64,000 nucleotides of DNA. Source: Lacihabitans soyangensis. GTDB lineage: Bacteria > Bacteroidota > Bacteroidia > Cytophagales > Spirosomataceae. This document shows, piece after piece, positions 47,053 to 56,180 of the stretch (positions are counted from its first letter, which is position 1; the number at the start of each line of letters is the position of its first letter). Location of the stretch: positions 51,964-115,963 of the forward strand of contig NZ_RJUF01000005.1 in assembly GCF_024343775.1 (NCBI RefSeq), read 5' to 3'. The translations under genes and the position numbers were made by a program. A model generated the notes under the pieces. It was not told where the DNA came from. It searched no databases and saw only the letters and a program-made list of their open reading frames with translations.

Positions 47053-47091
47053 AATCCAGTAAATCGATTAGGAAAAATCAACTACTGGATT
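47053..47091 (-). terminator. Stem-loop resembling a leftward terminator
   Basis: Perfect 9-bp inverted repeat AATCCAGTA / TACTGGATT with a 21-nt loop (itself holding GATT/AATC). A T run follows only in the minus direction. No leftward gene was found to its right; it may simply serve the rightward vanX-like gene as a 3' stem-loop. Confidence 0.5.
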
Positions 47092-47316
47092 GTAAAAGCA
47101 TGGACTAAGTTAGGCGACAGTTTTATAAAAATTAGTATTCAAAGGCCATATCTAATCGCTATGACGGAATTGTGTTGTTTCAGATCAAGAGATTCAGAAA
47201 AAATCTACTTGACACAAAGTTCATTTATAATTTTCAGTTTGAAAAACTCCACATTTCCTGATAATAAGATAAATATTTGTTATTCAACTATTTAATCATT
47301 TTCTAATTCCCAAAAT

Positions 47317-47354
47317 CAGGTATTTTCACCTAGCAAAACAGGTATTTTTACCTA
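47317..47354. promoter_or_regulatory. Two palindromic sites, 22 bp apart, upstream of pheS
   Basis: CAGGTATTTTCACCTA (47317-47332) and CAGGTATTTTTACCTA (47339-47354). Each is an inverted repeat with arms AGGT(A)/(T)ACCT around a T-rich centre, and the two copies differ at one base. Spacing of about two helical turns places both on the same DNA face, as expected for a tandem operator. About 105 bp separate the second site from the pheS -7 element. Confidence 0.5.
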
Positions 47355-47459
47355 CTGCAATTTTTGGTGCATTTTTAGTGTTAAGTTTACTTCAAAAAAA
47401 GCTTTGTAGAAAATCCACTTTCTTGGGTTTTAAATAAGGCAAAATAGAATACAAAATAT

Positions 47460-47467
47460 TATCTTTG
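47460..47467 (+). promoter_or_regulatory. -7 element (TATCTTTG) for pheS
   Basis: Perfect TANNTTTG match ending 19 bp before the GTG start. No -33 TTG at standard spacing. Confidence 0.6.
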
Positions 47468-47486
47468 CGGTTTAAAGTAAATTGGA

Positions 47487-48524
47487 GTGATTGAAAAAAT
47501 AGAAAATATATTTACTGAAGTAGAACAATTTTTACTTGAAAAAAAATTGACGCACGAAGACTTTAGATTAAAATACTTAAGTAGAAAGGGCGTTCTTAAC
47601 GAGCTTTTTGAGGACTTTAAAAAAATAAGCGGCGACCAAAAGCGTTTGGTTGGTCAAACCCTCAACAATTTAAAAAACAGACTGGAAGAGGTACATGTAG
47701 AGCTTTCAGCTAACAATATTGCAAATGTTTCTCCCAAAAACCAATCTCAAGTTTTAGATCTTACACTCCCAGAAATCCAGAATCAAATTGGAAGTTTGCA
47801 TCCACTAAGCATTGTAAGACAGAAGATTGTTGAAATATTTGCTAGAATGGGCTTCAACACCGAGGATGGCCCCGAAATCGAAACGGATTGGTACAATTTT
47901 TCTGCCTTGAATTTTGCTGAAAACCACCCTGCAAGAGAAATGCAGGATACTTTTTTTGTAGAAAAAAACGAAGTAACCAAAGACGACTTATTGCTGAGAA
48001 CACATACCTCTAATGTCCAAATAAGACTAATGGAGTATAAAAAACCACCTATAAGATCCATAATGGTCGGTAGAGTGTACAGAAATGAGGCGATTTCAGC
48101 CAGAGCACATTGCCAATTCCATCAGGTAGAAGGGCTTTATGTTGATAAAAATGTAAGTTTTAAAGACCTGAAGGACACTCTTTTTCATTTTGCCAAAGAA
48201 ATGTTCGGTAAAGACACTAAAATCAGACTCAGACCAAGCTACTTTCCTTTTACAGAACCAAGTGCAGAAATCGACATCACTTGTTTTATTTGTCATGGAG
48301 ACGGCTGCAATATTTGCAAACATTCGGGATGGGTTGAAATAGCCGGCTCTGGAATGGTGGACCCAAATGTATTGGCCAACTGCAACATAGACCCCGAAGA
48401 ATACACTGGATTTGCTTTTGGTATGGGAATTGAGAGAATAACTATGCTCAAGTATGGTATCAACGATTTACGATTGTTTTTTGAAAATGACGTAAGATTT
48501 TTAAAACAATTCAACGGACTATAA
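47487..48524 (+). CDS. pheS: Phenylalanine-tRNA ligase alpha subunit
   Basis: Catalytic alpha subunit of class II PheRS. 345 residues: N-terminal coiled coil (1-90), motif 1 region with HPAREMQDTFF, motif 2 RAHCQFHQVEGLYVDKN and motif 3 GFAFGMGIERITMLKYGINDLR. It carries the Cys4 insertion C-x2-C-x4-C-x2-C (CFICHGDGCNICKHSGW), probably zinc-binding, as in many non-enteric PheS. GTG 47487 is the start; it fits the family N-terminus and the promoter. pheT is not adjacent, which is common in Bacteroidota. Confidence 0.96.
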   Translation: MIEKIENIFTEVEQFLLEKKLTHEDFRLKYLSRKGVLNELFEDFKKISGDQKRLVGQTLNNLKNRLEEVHVELSANNIANVSPKNQSQVLDLTLPEIQNQIGSLHPLSIVRQKIVEIFARMGFNTEDGPEIETDWYNFSALNFAENHPAREMQDTFFVEKNEVTKDDLLLRTHTSNVQIRLMEYKKPPIRSIMVGRVYRNEAISARAHCQFHQVEGLYVDKNVSFKDLKDTLFHFAKEMFGKDTKIRLRPSYFPFTEPSAEIDITCFICHGDGCNICKHSGWVEIAGSGMVDPNVLANCNIDPEEYTGFAFGMGIERITMLKYGINDLRLFFENDVRFLKQFNGL

Positions 48525-48557
48525 TATTACAATCTATTAACCAGCTCAAAACTATAA

Positions 48558-50900
48558 ATGTATCAACCTGTAAAGTATTTAATTAGTATTGTCAGCTTTT
48601 ACTTGCTGGGCCTAATGCTATGTAATGCCCAGATAAATATAAAAATCCCTTACGAAAAATCTGTTTTTCAAAGAAACAACAACAACTTAGGAAACATTTA
48701 TATCACCGGTACACTGGATCAAGACGCAGATCGTGTAGAAGCAAGACTTGTACCGAGAATAGCCAATCAAGGCCAGCAAACAGACTGGAAAGTAATAGAC
48801 AATGTCATAGATGGGCTTAGTTTCACAGGTTCTTTAGAGGGCAGTGGCGGGTGGTATAGATTAGAAGTACGAGCCGTTCAGAGCGAACAGATAACCTTCA
48901 CGAAGTCAGTGGAGAGAGTTGGCATAGGCGAAGTATTTGTAATTGCTGGTCAATCAAATGCACAAGGTGATGGTAATAATATAAACGCCAAAGCTGCTAC
49001 CGATGAGCGAGTTGTGGCGTTTGAACCCAATTACTTCGACCACCGAACGGCCCTGATTCAAAATTTTCCGGCCACCTTAACAATTGATAAATTCACAAAT
49101 TTAGGTAGCAACACAAACATTGGCCCACTAGGATACTCAGCTTGGTGTTGGGGAGAATTGGGCGATCTTCTGGTAAAAAAGCTTAACGTTCCGGTATTGT
49201 TTTATAATGCCGCTCTTTCAGGAACTTCGACAGAAAACTGGCTATCTTCCATTTCCGGGAAAGACACCTATCATTTGTTTACCGGACAAAAATTCGAAAA
49301 ATTCATGCCATATCATGCTCTGCGTAGAACGTTACACTCTATGTTAAGTATCTATGGGATGAGGGCTATTTTGTGGCATCAAGGCGAATTTGATGGTGTT
49401 TCAAGACTTACCGAGCAAAACTATTATAATAACCTCCGCGATTTGATTCAAGAAACCCGCAACAACGTAGGCGAAAAAATCCCTTGGGTTGTGGCAAGAG
49501 TTTCGAGGTTTCAAGGTATCAATTACCCATCTATAATTTCTGCACAAAACAATATAATAAACAACATAGAAAGCGTGTGGGCCGGCCCTACAACTGACGA
49601 CATTCAACCATTCAGGCCTGACGGAGCACATTTCGAAAACAACAGCAGTGTAAATGGACTTAGCCAATTGGCAGATGCTTGGAACCTATCTCTGACCAAT
49701 AATTTCTTTTCTCAAATTTCGCCAGTAGTGGCCAAAGGCCTTGCAGAAATCAAATATAACTGTTTGAGTTCAACAGAGGTGAATTTTAGATTTGACAAAA
49801 TTTATCAAAGTTACCTCTGGAGTAACAACAGTTCTAATAGCCAATTGAATGCTTCTGATGGTGAAATAAGTGCCATACTTCGAGACGGCTACAGCAACCT
49901 TATCTACACCAATCAGATTAAGGTGGGCAGCGTATATCCAAAGATTGCTCCGACAATCACTCCGAGTGTCAGTATAGTTGGATGTGTTGGAAAATCGGTT
50001 GAATTACAGGCCAATCCATCAAAGTATGAGGTAAATTGGAACAATGGTCTGATTGCTAATAAAATAAATGCCAATCAGGTTGGACAATATTTCGCCAGTT
50101 ATCGCTCTGCACAAGGTTGTTTATCTCCAAAATCCAATGATTTGTTCCCAGTTTTTGTAAATGCACCTCAAAAACCAACCATAGACCTCCTCAATTCGGA
50201 TGGATATGAATGTCTTGGAAATATCATTAAATTCAAAGTCTTTAATCCTCAAAACCACGATGTAGTATGGAGCACTGGACAAAAAACGCAAGAATTGAGT
50301 ATTACCGATAACCAGAAGATCCCGATAAAAGTAACTTTATACAGTAATTATGACTGTCCATCACCAGAATCGGATACTTTGAAATACAGATTTTTATCAA
50401 ATCCAAAAACCCCGAATATCGAAAAAACTGGACCTTTCTCGGTCAAAGCAATTGAACTAGAGCCCGTACAAAAATTCGAATGGTTTTTGGATAATAATCC
50501 TCTGACCTCACAAATCCAACCAGATTTATTTGTAAACTCCAACGGGTTATATTCCGTAAAAGCAGTTAAATCATTATTAACCACCACCAATAGAGTTTTA
50601 GAATGTAAGTCTGGAGTATCATCGCAGTTGTCTATTACTAAGGATAGAAACCTCTTCGGTATCAGTGTATATGCCAACCCAGTGAGCGATGGAAAAGTAA
50701 AAATTGCAGCGGACAGAGAGCTTCAAAATGTGATAGTGTCGATATACAATGACTTAGGCCAGAAAGAATATGAAACAACTTTCGAAACCCTTAAGCTACC
50801 AGTTGAGATTGACCTCTCTGCCAAAAAGATTACGGGAAAAAGAATCCTAAAAATGAACTACATGGGCTTAACACGTTCATTTCCATTGATTTTTGAATAA
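48558..50900 (+). CDS. T9SS-secreted SGNH sialate O-acetylesterase-like protein
   Basis: 780-residue secreted esterase. Signal peptide MYQPVKYLISIVSFYLLGLMLCNAQ, an N-terminal beta-domain, then an SGNH/SASA hydrolase domain (about 120-390) with nucleophile Ser133 in VIAGQSNAQGDG and catalytic Asp/His in RPDGAHF. Following Ig-like/PKD-like segments (about 400-690; repeated NGLIANKINANQVGQY-type patterns) precede a type A T9SS sorting domain (GISVYANPVSDGKVKI ... YNDLGQKEYE). Probably deacetylates polysaccharide or sialic-acid-like sugars at the cell surface or outside. The end overlaps the convergent RNA methyltransferase gene by 43 bp. Confidence 0.85.
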   Translation: MYQPVKYLISIVSFYLLGLMLCNAQINIKIPYEKSVFQRNNNNLGNIYITGTLDQDADRVEARLVPRIANQGQQTDWKVIDNVIDGLSFTGSLEGSGGWYRLEVRAVQSEQITFTKSVERVGIGEVFVIAGQSNAQGDGNNINAKAATDERVVAFEPNYFDHRTALIQNFPATLTIDKFTNLGSNTNIGPLGYSAWCWGELGDLLVKKLNVPVLFYNAALSGTSTENWLSSISGKDTYHLFTGQKFEKFMPYHALRRTLHSMLSIYGMRAILWHQGEFDGVSRLTEQNYYNNLRDLIQETRNNVGEKIPWVVARVSRFQGINYPSIISAQNNIINNIESVWAGPTTDDIQPFRPDGAHFENNSSVNGLSQLADAWNLSLTNNFFSQISPVVAKGLAEIKYNCLSSTEVNFRFDKIYQSYLWSNNSSNSQLNASDGEISAILRDGYSNLIYTNQIKVGSVYPKIAPTITPSVSIVGCVGKSVELQANPSKYEVNWNNGLIANKINANQVGQYFASYRSAQGCLSPKSNDLFPVFVNAPQKPTIDLLNSDGYECLGNIIKFKVFNPQNHDVVWSTGQKTQELSITDNQKIPIKVTLYSNYDCPSPESDTLKYRFLSNPKTPNIEKTGPFSVKAIELEPVQKFEWFLDNNPLTSQIQPDLFVNSNGLYSVKAVKSLLTTTNRVLECKSGVSSQLSITKDRNLFGISVYANPVSDGKVKIAADRELQNVIVSIYNDLGQKEYETTFETLKLPVEIDLSAKKITGKRILKMNYMGLTRSFPLIFE

Positions 50901-51409
50901 AAATCCCAAAGTAAAATACCCGTAGAAACACTTACATTAAAAGAATGTTTGGTACCGAACTGTGGTATTTCTACAACCATATTTGCCAAGTCAATTATCT
51001 CTTGTTTTACGCCAAAGACTTCGTTTCCTAGAACAAAAGCGTATTTCTGACCGTTTTCGGGATAAAATTTATCTAACGAAACACTATCTCTTACCTGTTC
51101 TAAAGGCAGTATCTTCCAACCTTCAGACTTTAGCTGCCGAATAAGTTCAACAGCATCAACAACATGCTCCCACAAAACAGAATCTGTTGCTCCTAAAGCT
51201 GTTTTTTCGATTTCTCGATGTGGCGGCTGAGCAGTAATACCACACAAATATATTTTCGAAGCCAAAAAGCAATCTGCTGTTCTAAAAATCGAACCCACGT
51301 TGGCCATACTTCTGATGTCATCCAGAATAAGACAAAAATTGCTCTTTTCTGACTTCTTAAAGTCTCCTACCGATAGTCGGTTGAGCTCGTCCATTGATAA
51401 TTTACTCAT
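50858..51409 (-). CDS. TrmH/SpoU-family RNA 2'-O-methyltransferase
   Basis: 183-residue SPOUT methyltransferase. Motif 1 NVGSIFRTADCF (Asn/Arg), motif 2 FVLGNEVFGV and motif 3 IPQFGTKHSFNVSVSTGI, which forms the knotted SAM site. No extra N-terminal RNA-binding domain; closest to the short TrmH-like group acting on tRNA, but target not assigned. Its 3' end overlaps the T9SS esterase gene by 43 bp, unusual for convergent genes. Confidence 0.88.
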   Translation of the reverse strand: MSKLSMDELNRLSVGDFKKSEKSNFCLILDDIRSMANVGSIFRTADCFLASKIYLCGITAQPPHREIEKTALGATDSVLWEHVVDAVELIRQLKSEGWKILPLEQVRDSVSLDKFYPENGQKYAFVLGNEVFGVKQEIIDLANMVVEIPQFGTKHSFNVSVSTGILLWDFYSKINGNERVKPM

Positions 51410-51491
51410 GATCTGTTCAATTTCCCGAGAAAAATTTTCTTAAAACTCAAAATCAAGTTTTCAAAATCTCAGTTTTCCTGAAGGTTTTTTT

Positions 51492-51499
51492 TAAATTTC
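51492..51499 (+). promoter_or_regulatory. Possible -7 element (TAAATTTC) for the Hyi-like gene
   Basis: Seven of eight bases match TANNTTTG; ends 23 bp before ATG 51523. Tentative. Confidence 0.35.
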
Positions 51500-51522
51500 G
51501 GGGCAAATCTAAATATTATATC

Positions 51523-52389
51523 ATGGAAAACTCTATTGCTCGGCGAGAAACCATTAAAAAAATACTTCTTTCAGGTCTTAGCTTACCGCTGATGATTGAT
51601 CAAGAGGACATCATGCTCAATGGGAAAATTAAACATTCGGTATGCAAATGGTGCTACAACTCCATTCCGCTTGATGAATTCGCAGGAGCAATAAAGAAAA
51701 TCGGTATTGCGGCCATCGATTTGATTTCACTGGATCAGTTTCCAGTATTGAAAAAACACAACATTCCCTGCTCGATGGTATCGATTTCGAGTCAAGAATG
51801 GGGAATAACAAAGGGCTGGAATAGAACGGAGCATCACCAAGGGCTGATAAAATGGTATAAATATTTGATAGATGAAACCGCCAAAGCAGGGTATAAAAAC
51901 ATAATCTGTTTCTCAGGAAACCGTGAAGAGGGTCTCGACGACGAGATAGGCCTAGAAAACTGTGCAGAGGGACTTTCAAAAATAATTGGATATGCCAAGC
52001 AGAAAAAAATCACCCTAGTTATGGAGTTGCTCAATAGCAAAATAGATCATAAGAACTATATGTGCGATAGTACAGACTGGGGCGTTGAACTCTGTAGAAT
52101 GGTTGATTCTGAAAATTTCAAGTTACTTTTTGACATTTACCATATGCAAATTATGGAGGGAGACATCATACGCACCATAAACGAAAACCATAAGTTTTTT
52201 GGTCATTATCATACTGGCGGAGTACCTGGTAGAGCCGAAATAGACGAAACACAAGAGCTCAACTATCCAGCAATTATGAGGGCAATCGCTGCTACTGGCT
52301 TCCAAGGTTTTGTTGGGCAAGAGTTTATTCCCAAAAATCCTGACAAAATAGGCTCCCTCACTAAGGCCATTACACTTTGCGACATCTAA
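51523..52389 (+). CDS. Hydroxypyruvate isomerase-like TIM-barrel protein
   Basis: 288-residue AP-endonuclease-2-type TIM barrel (sugar phosphate isomerase/epimerase superfamily), nearest to hydroxypyruvate isomerase. Metal-site residues are apparent in VMELLNSK (Glu), LLFDIYHMQIMEGD (Asp/His), GHYHTGGVPGRAEID (His/Glu) and FVGQEFIP (Glu). The N-terminus has a twin-arginine-like ARRETIKKILLSGLSLPL but no obvious signal-peptidase site, so Tat export is possible but not certain. Substrate unknown. Confidence 0.85.
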   Translation: MENSIARRETIKKILLSGLSLPLMIDQEDIMLNGKIKHSVCKWCYNSIPLDEFAGAIKKIGIAAIDLISLDQFPVLKKHNIPCSMVSISSQEWGITKGWNRTEHHQGLIKWYKYLIDETAKAGYKNIICFSGNREEGLDDEIGLENCAEGLSKIIGYAKQKKITLVMELLNSKIDHKNYMCDSTDWGVELCRMVDSENFKLLFDIYHMQIMEGDIIRTINENHKFFGHYHTGGVPGRAEIDETQELNYPAIMRAIAATGFQGFVGQEFIPKNPDKIGSLTKAITLCDI

Positions 52390-52416
52390 ATAGTTTACTA
52401 CTTAAATCTTTATTGA

Positions 52417-52424
52417 TAACTTTG
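52417..52424 (+). promoter_or_regulatory. -7 element (TAACTTTG) for ribBA
   Basis: Perfect TANNTTTG ending 15 bp before ATG 52440, implying a 5' leader of only about 10 nt. This leaves no room for an FMN riboswitch. Confidence 0.6.
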
Positions 52425-52439
52425 TAAAAAAAATAAGGA

Positions 52440-53651
52440 ATGCAGCAGATAAAACTAGATGCCATTGAAGAGGCGATAGAGGATATAAAAAATGGCAAGG
52501 TTATTATCGTCGTGGATGACGAAGACCGCGAAAATGAGGGGGATTTTATTTGTGCTGCAGAAAAAATAACACCTGAGTTGGTAAACTTCATGGTGAAAGA
52601 AGGACGTGGACTTATGTGTGCACCTCTGACAGCCGAAAGATGCAAAGAACTGGGCCTCGACCCCATGGTAAGAAAAAATACGGCAGAACATGAAACGGCA
52701 TTCACTGTTTCGGTCGACCTACTTGGACAGGGCTGTACAACTGGTATCTCCGCTTCGGATCGCTCAAAAACCATTCAAGCACTCGTAAACCCAGTAACCA
52801 AACCTGAAGATTTGGGTAGACCGGGGCACATATTTCCGCTGATAGCTGCCGAAGGCGGTGTATTGCGTAGAACTGGCCATACAGAGGCCGCCATAGACTT
52901 TGCAAAATTGGCAGGCCTAAATCCTGCAGGAGTTTTGATAGAAATTCTTAACGAAGATGGCACTATGGCCCGTTTACCAGAATGCAGAGTTTTAGCCGAC
53001 AAATTCGACCTTAAATTGGTATCCATCAAAGACTTAATAGCTTACCGACTAGAAAAAGAAAGTCTTATAAAACGCGAAATAGGCGTAAACATGCCTACAG
53101 AATGGGGCAATTTTGAAATGATAGCTTTTAGGCAAATAAACAATGACCAGCTTCATTTGGCATTGGTCAAGGGCACATGGGAAGAAGACGAACCTATTAT
53201 GGCCCGAGTTCATTCTTCATGTGTTACGGGCGATATTTTTGGATCTTGTAGGTGTGACTGCGGGCAACAGCTCCATGCAGCCATGGAAATGGTCGAAAAA
53301 AATGGTAAAGGAGTAATTGTTTATATGAACCAAGAAGGCCGAGGAATTGGCCTTTTGAACAAACTAAAAGCCTATAAACTCCAGGAACAAGGCAGAGATA
53401 CTGTGGAAGCCAATCTAGAGTTGGGCTTCAGTGCAGATGAGAGAGATTATGGTGTTGGTGCTCAAATTTTGAGGAACCTCGGTGTTTCAAAAATCAATTT
53501 GATTTCAAACAATCCTAAAAAAAGAGTAGGATTAATGGGCTATGGGCTAGAAATAGTAAATTGTGTTCCAATCGAAATTGAGTCGAACCCACACAATGAG
53601 GGTTATCTAACAACCAAAAGAGACAAACTAGGCCATAATATTATGAAATAA
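52440..53651 (+). CDS. ribBA: Bifunctional DHBP synthase / GTP cyclohydrolase II
   Basis: Two entry steps of riboflavin synthesis on one 403-residue protein. RibB (about 1-205): [10 protein letters not shown] acidic loop (26-35), [16 protein letters not shown], and [12 protein letters not shown]. RibA (about 206-403): zinc Cys motif [30 protein letters not shown] and catalytic Arg/Asp region. Both active sites appear intact. No FMN riboswitch upstream, since the promoter is too close. Confidence 0.96.
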   Translation: MQQIKLDAIEEAIEDIKNGKVIIVVDDEDRENEGDFICAAEKITPELVNFMVKEGRGLMCAPLTAERCKELGLDPMVRKNTAEHETAFTVSVDLLGQGCTTGISASDRSKTIQALVNPVTKPEDLGRPGHIFPLIAAEGGVLRRTGHTEAAIDFAKLAGLNPAGVLIEILNEDGTMARLPECRVLADKFDLKLVSIKDLIAYRLEKESLIKREIGVNMPTEWGNFEMIAFRQINNDQLHLALVKGTWEEDEPIMARVHSSCVTGDIFGSCRCDCGQQLHAAMEMVEKNGKGVIVYMNQEGRGIGLLNKLKAYKLQEQGRDTVEANLELGFSADERDYGVGAQILRNLGVSKINLISNNPKKRVGLMGYGLEIVNCVPIEIESNPHNEGYLTTKRDKLGHNIMK

Positions 53652-53759
53652 AATATCAAGACTGCGGATTTCCGTTTAGAATGAATAAAATTCATTTTTA
53701 AAATAATTTAATATTTAAAAATACGTTATTTTGCACGAAATATCCTAATAAGCATTTAA

Positions 53760-56048
53760 ATGAAAAAAACGCTCCTTGTTTGCCTAATTTCCATTGGGAG
53801 TTTTGCACAAAACGCTATATCCATAATTCCAAAACCCGAGAGCATTACCCAAGGAAAGGGGAAGTTTACGATAAATTCTGCCACTCAAATCGTAGTAGAG
53901 TCTAACAACACCGAAGCTCGCGATGTGGCCGAACAATTGGCCATAAGACTGAAAATTGTTTCTAACAAACCGATTGATATTGGCTCTGCAAATGGCAACA
54001 ATAAGATTGTTTTTTCGAAAGATCAGACAATAGAAAAAGAAGGCTATAATCTAAAAGTAACTCCAACTGGAGTAACCATTGCGGCATCTAACCCAATTGG
54101 GCACTTTTATGGCCTTCAGACACTTTTGCAGCTTTTTCCAAGCCAAATTTTAAGTAGTTCGACTCAACCAAACCTTAGCCTAACACTATCCGAATGCACT
54201 ATAAAAGACAAACCTAGGTTTGAATACAGAGGAATAATGATGGATGTTGGCAGGTATTTCTATCCAGTAGAATTCATCAAAAAACTGGTTGATGTTATAG
54301 CTTTTCACAAGCTAAACACACTTCACCTACACCTAACCGAAGACCAAGGTTGGAGAATAGAAATCAAAAAATACCCAAAACTAACTGAGATTGGTTCTGT
54401 TAGAAAGGAATCAATGCTGGGCCACCATAGAGACCAAAAATACGATGGCAAACCCCATGGCGGATTCTACACTCAAGATCAAATCAGGGATTTGGTGACT
54501 TATGCTCAGCGAAAGTATGTAACCATTGTACCGGAAATCGAAATGCCGGGCCACGCATTAGCTGCAATTGCCTCCTACCCAGAGCTAGGCTGCACAGGCG
54601 AGCAATACGAAGTCGGGACCGAGTGGGGTGTTGAAGAAAGAGTTTTTTGCCCAAATGAGAAAACTTTTGAATTCCTAGAAAATGTACTAACGGAAGTAAT
54701 CGACTTATTTCCAAGCCAGTACATACATATAGGCGGTGACGAATGTCCTAAAATAGCCTGGAAAAACTCACAGTTCTGTCAAGATTTAATGAAAAAAGAA
54801 GGTTTGAAAGATGAACACGAACTTCAGAGTTACTTTATTCGAAGAATCGACAAATTTGTAAGCTCGAAAGGAAGAAAAATTATAGGTTGGGACGAAATAT
54901 TGGAGGGAGGTTTATCCCCGAATGCTACAGTAATGTCGTGGAGAGGGGTTGACGGTGGCATTGCCGCGGCCAAGCAAAAACACGATGTTATAATGTCGCC
55001 CAACAGCCACATGTACTTAGATTATTACCAAGGTAGTGCTTCTAGTGAGCCATTGGCCATCGGAGGTTTCCTGCCAATCGAAAAGACCTATTCTTTTGAG
55101 CCTTTTGCTCCCGAACTTACGGCTGAGGAATCAAAATACATAAAAGGCGTGCAAGCCAATTTGTGGACAGAGTATATCTCTAAACCTGAACACGCCGAAT
55201 ATATGCTTTTCCCAAGAGCCCTAGCTACTGCCGAAATAGGATGGTCTTCAAAGGAAAAAAACTTTGAGGATTTCAGCAAACGCATGACCAAACATTTTGA
55301 AAGACTTGACCAACTGGCAGTAAATTACTCCAAAGCATTCTACAGTGTGGCGTTTTCAACTTCTAAAAACAGCCTGAATCAGCCCTTGGTTTCGCTGAGC
55401 TCTAACGATAAAAATGGCATCATTAGATATACAATGGATGGCACCAAACCGAATGAGAAATCTCTGGTATATTCTGATGCCAAAAAAATCACAATAGATG
55501 GCGATAGAACCATAGCTGCGGCTTATTTCACCAAAAGTGGACAAATGTTGGGGGCACCAACCATGAAATCATACGTAATTTCGAAGTCTACCGGTAAAAC
55601 CTACAGCCTGAGCAAAGAACCAAAAAAATATAACGGCGGCGAAAAGTATGCACTTACAAATGGTATAAGAGGCGAAAACAATAGCAACGACCCTTGGGTT
55701 GGTTTTCAGGGCGAAAATTTTGACTTCACGATGGATTTTGGTCAAAAAACATTTTTCAATACGGTTTCAGTGGGATTTCAAGGGGCTTACGCTTCATGGA
55801 TAATGCCTCCAAAAAACATTGAAATCTTTGTATCAGACGATAACAAAACTTTTAAATCAATCAAGAAAATGGAGTTGGGTTCGGCCGTAAAGAAAGAGAA
55901 TTTTGTTCAGCAGCTCAATATTTCGGTGGGCAATAGCAACGCAAGGTACCTGAAAATAGTAGCAGAAAATTATGGTAAACTTCCGGAAGATCATCCTGGA
56001 AAGGGAAGCCCAGCATGGCTATTTGTAGATGAAGTTTCAGTGAAATAA
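53760..56048 (+). CDS. Secreted GH20 beta-N-acetylhexosaminidase
   Basis: 762-residue exported glycoside hydrolase removing terminal N-acetylhexosamine from chitin or glycans. Signal peptide MKKTLLVCLISIGSFAQ, a GH20b domain (about 20-150), and a GH20 catalytic barrel (about 155-510) with Asp327-Glu328 in YIHIGGDECPK; HLHLTEDQGWRIEI and PEIEMPGHALAAI line the site. C-terminal domains are a chitobiase/Fn3-type segment (YTMDGTKPNEKS, about 545-615) and an F5/8-type (about 625-762). No T9SS tail, so periplasmic. A TTATTTTG near the start may be the promoter. Confidence 0.92.
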   Translation: MKKTLLVCLISIGSFAQNAISIIPKPESITQGKGKFTINSATQIVVESNNTEARDVAEQLAIRLKIVSNKPIDIGSANGNNKIVFSKDQTIEKEGYNLKVTPTGVTIAASNPIGHFYGLQTLLQLFPSQILSSSTQPNLSLTLSECTIKDKPRFEYRGIMMDVGRYFYPVEFIKKLVDVIAFHKLNTLHLHLTEDQGWRIEIKKYPKLTEIGSVRKESMLGHHRDQKYDGKPHGGFYTQDQIRDLVTYAQRKYVTIVPEIEMPGHALAAIASYPELGCTGEQYEVGTEWGVEERVFCPNEKTFEFLENVLTEVIDLFPSQYIHIGGDECPKIAWKNSQFCQDLMKKEGLKDEHELQSYFIRRIDKFVSSKGRKIIGWDEILEGGLSPNATVMSWRGVDGGIAAAKQKHDVIMSPNSHMYLDYYQGSASSEPLAIGGFLPIEKTYSFEPFAPELTAEESKYIKGVQANLWTEYISKPEHAEYMLFPRALATAEIGWSSKEKNFEDFSKRMTKHFERLDQLAVNYSKAFYSVAFSTSKNSLNQPLVSLSSNDKNGIIRYTMDGTKPNEKSLVYSDAKKITIDGDRTIAAAYFTKSGQMLGAPTMKSYVISKSTGKTYSLSKEPKKYNGGEKYALTNGIRGENNSNDPWVGFQGENFDFTMDFGQKTFFNTVSVGFQGAYASWIMPPKNIEIFVSDDNKTFKSIKKMELGSAVKKENFVQQLNISVGNSNARYLKIVAENYGKLPEDHPGKGSPAWLFVDEVSVK

Positions 56049-56068
56049 GAAAATACGAAATTCTAATT

Positions 56069-56106
56069 TGGAGCATTTCCTTTACAGAAATGCTCCTTTT
56101 TTTTAA
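56069..56106 (+). terminator. Terminator after the hexosaminidase gene
   Basis: Perfect 10-bp stem GGAGCATTTC / GAAATGCTCC, 6-nt loop, followed by eight or more T. Confidence 0.9.
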
Positions 56107-56180
56107 AACAAAATTAACCCAAAGTGTTTTGATTTTCGAAACAATACCTATCGGCACAATGTTTATCTCAATAAAAAAAG

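Larger units (their letters stand above)
47050..47486. other. Gene-free region upstream of pheS
   Basis: About 440 bp with no supportable ORF or tRNA. It contains a long-stem inverted repeat (47053-47091), a pair of palindromic sites 22 bp apart (47317-47354), and the pheS -7 element. The rest is AT-rich and unremarkable. Confidence 0.6.

Noticed and set aside
52390..52439. FMN riboswitch before ribBA
   Set aside because: Only 50 bp separate the genes and the -7 element sits 15 bp before the start; there is no space for the aptamer.
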